Positions 14,539 to 14,675 of a stretch of 14,675 nt of DNA are shown one piece after another. How positions within the stretch are numbered: position 1 is the stretch's first letter; each line of letters starts with the position of its first letter. The notes below the pieces were generated by a model, which saw nothing but the letters and a program-made list of their open reading frames with translations, did not search any database and was not told the origin of the DNA. The DNA is from Candidatus Izemoplasma sp. (GTDB lineage Bacteria; Bacillota_I; Bacilli_A; Izemoplasmatales; Izemoplasmataceae): assembly GCA_007117555.1 (NCBI GenBank), contig SKGI01000127.1, forward strand, positions 1 through 14,675, given 5' to 3'. The position numbers and the translations under genes were made by a program.

Positions 14539-14675
14539 CTATTTTAAATAATCATCAAGAAACCGTTCAATGGCATACTCAGTATGACGGTGTGGACTGA
14601 CAACATCGGCGACAGCTAACAAATCAGGGTGGGCATTTTTCATCGCCACGCCAACACCCGCATACTGTAACATCT
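14539..14675 (-). CDS. Cof-type HAD-IIB hydrolase, C-terminal end only (partial)
   Basis: On the minus strand 44 complete codons run in from the right edge to a TAG at 14541-14539. The visible end reads M-L-Q-Y-A-G-V-G-V-A-M-K-N-A-H, then LLAVADVVS, and finishes AIERFLDDYLK. This matches the C-terminal pattern of Cof-type HAD phosphatases: G-V-x-M-x-N-A, a spacer with A-A-D-x-V-T-like residues, then a final helix. These enzymes dephosphorylate sugar phosphates, flavin phosphates and similar small metabolites. The catalytic aspartates lie outside the window, so activity and substrate cannot be judged. It converges on ffh and shares its terminator. Confidence 0.8.
   Translation of the reverse strand, partial: MLQYAGVGVAMKNAHPDLLAVADVVSPHRHTEYAIERFLDDYLK

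Overview
The window is about 14.7 kb of densely packed bacterial chromosome, almost entirely housekeeping genes for replication, translation and protein targeting. Gene blocks are of Bacillota (Firmicutes) type: gdpP-rplI-dnaB, prfA-prmC and ftsY-ylxM-ffh. TGA is used as a stop codon (MATE gene, topA, ftsY, transporter), so this is the standard code, not the Mycoplasma code. An in-frame GdpP/ribosomal protein L9 fusion is an arrangement known from Mollicutes-type and related genomes (NCBI model PRK14538). A Bacillota or Mollicutes-adjacent lineage with the standard code is therefore the best guess; genus cannot be told from the sequence alone.

Layout. Positions 1-681 (minus): a queuosine-precursor transporter, cut by the left edge, behind a preQ1-I riboswitch and a good sigma-A promoter. 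Divergently, 849-4647 (plus): gdpP fused in frame to rplI, then dnaB, ending in a strong terminator. 4648-4893 is AT-rich, with inverted repeats and a possible 15-codon leader ORF. 4894-5856: a BASS/ACR3-like transporter with its own terminator. 5947-9334: a MATE transporter, prfA and prmC, closely spaced. 9426-11486: topA. 11487-11753 holds a strong promoter, a run of hairpins and an intrinsic terminator, which I read as a small structured RNA I cannot assign to a known family, followed by the ftsY promoter. 11754-14444: ftsY, ylxM and ffh as one overlapping operon, closed by a bidirectional terminator. 14539-14675 (minus): the C-terminal end of a Cof-type HAD hydrolase, cut by the right edge.

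How it works together. GdpP breaks down c-di-AMP at the membrane, L9 is a large-subunit ribosomal protein and DnaB is the replicative helicase. RF1 ends translation and PrmC methylates its GGQ motif. FtsY, YlxM and Ffh form the co-translational membrane-targeting pathway. The two efflux/symport-type proteins are the only accessory-looking genes. No mobile element, CRISPR array, tRNA or rRNA gene was seen. The most interesting items are the unassigned RNA between topA and ftsY and the GdpP-L9 fusion with a textbook internal ribosome binding site. No stretch over 300 bases lacks a gene.
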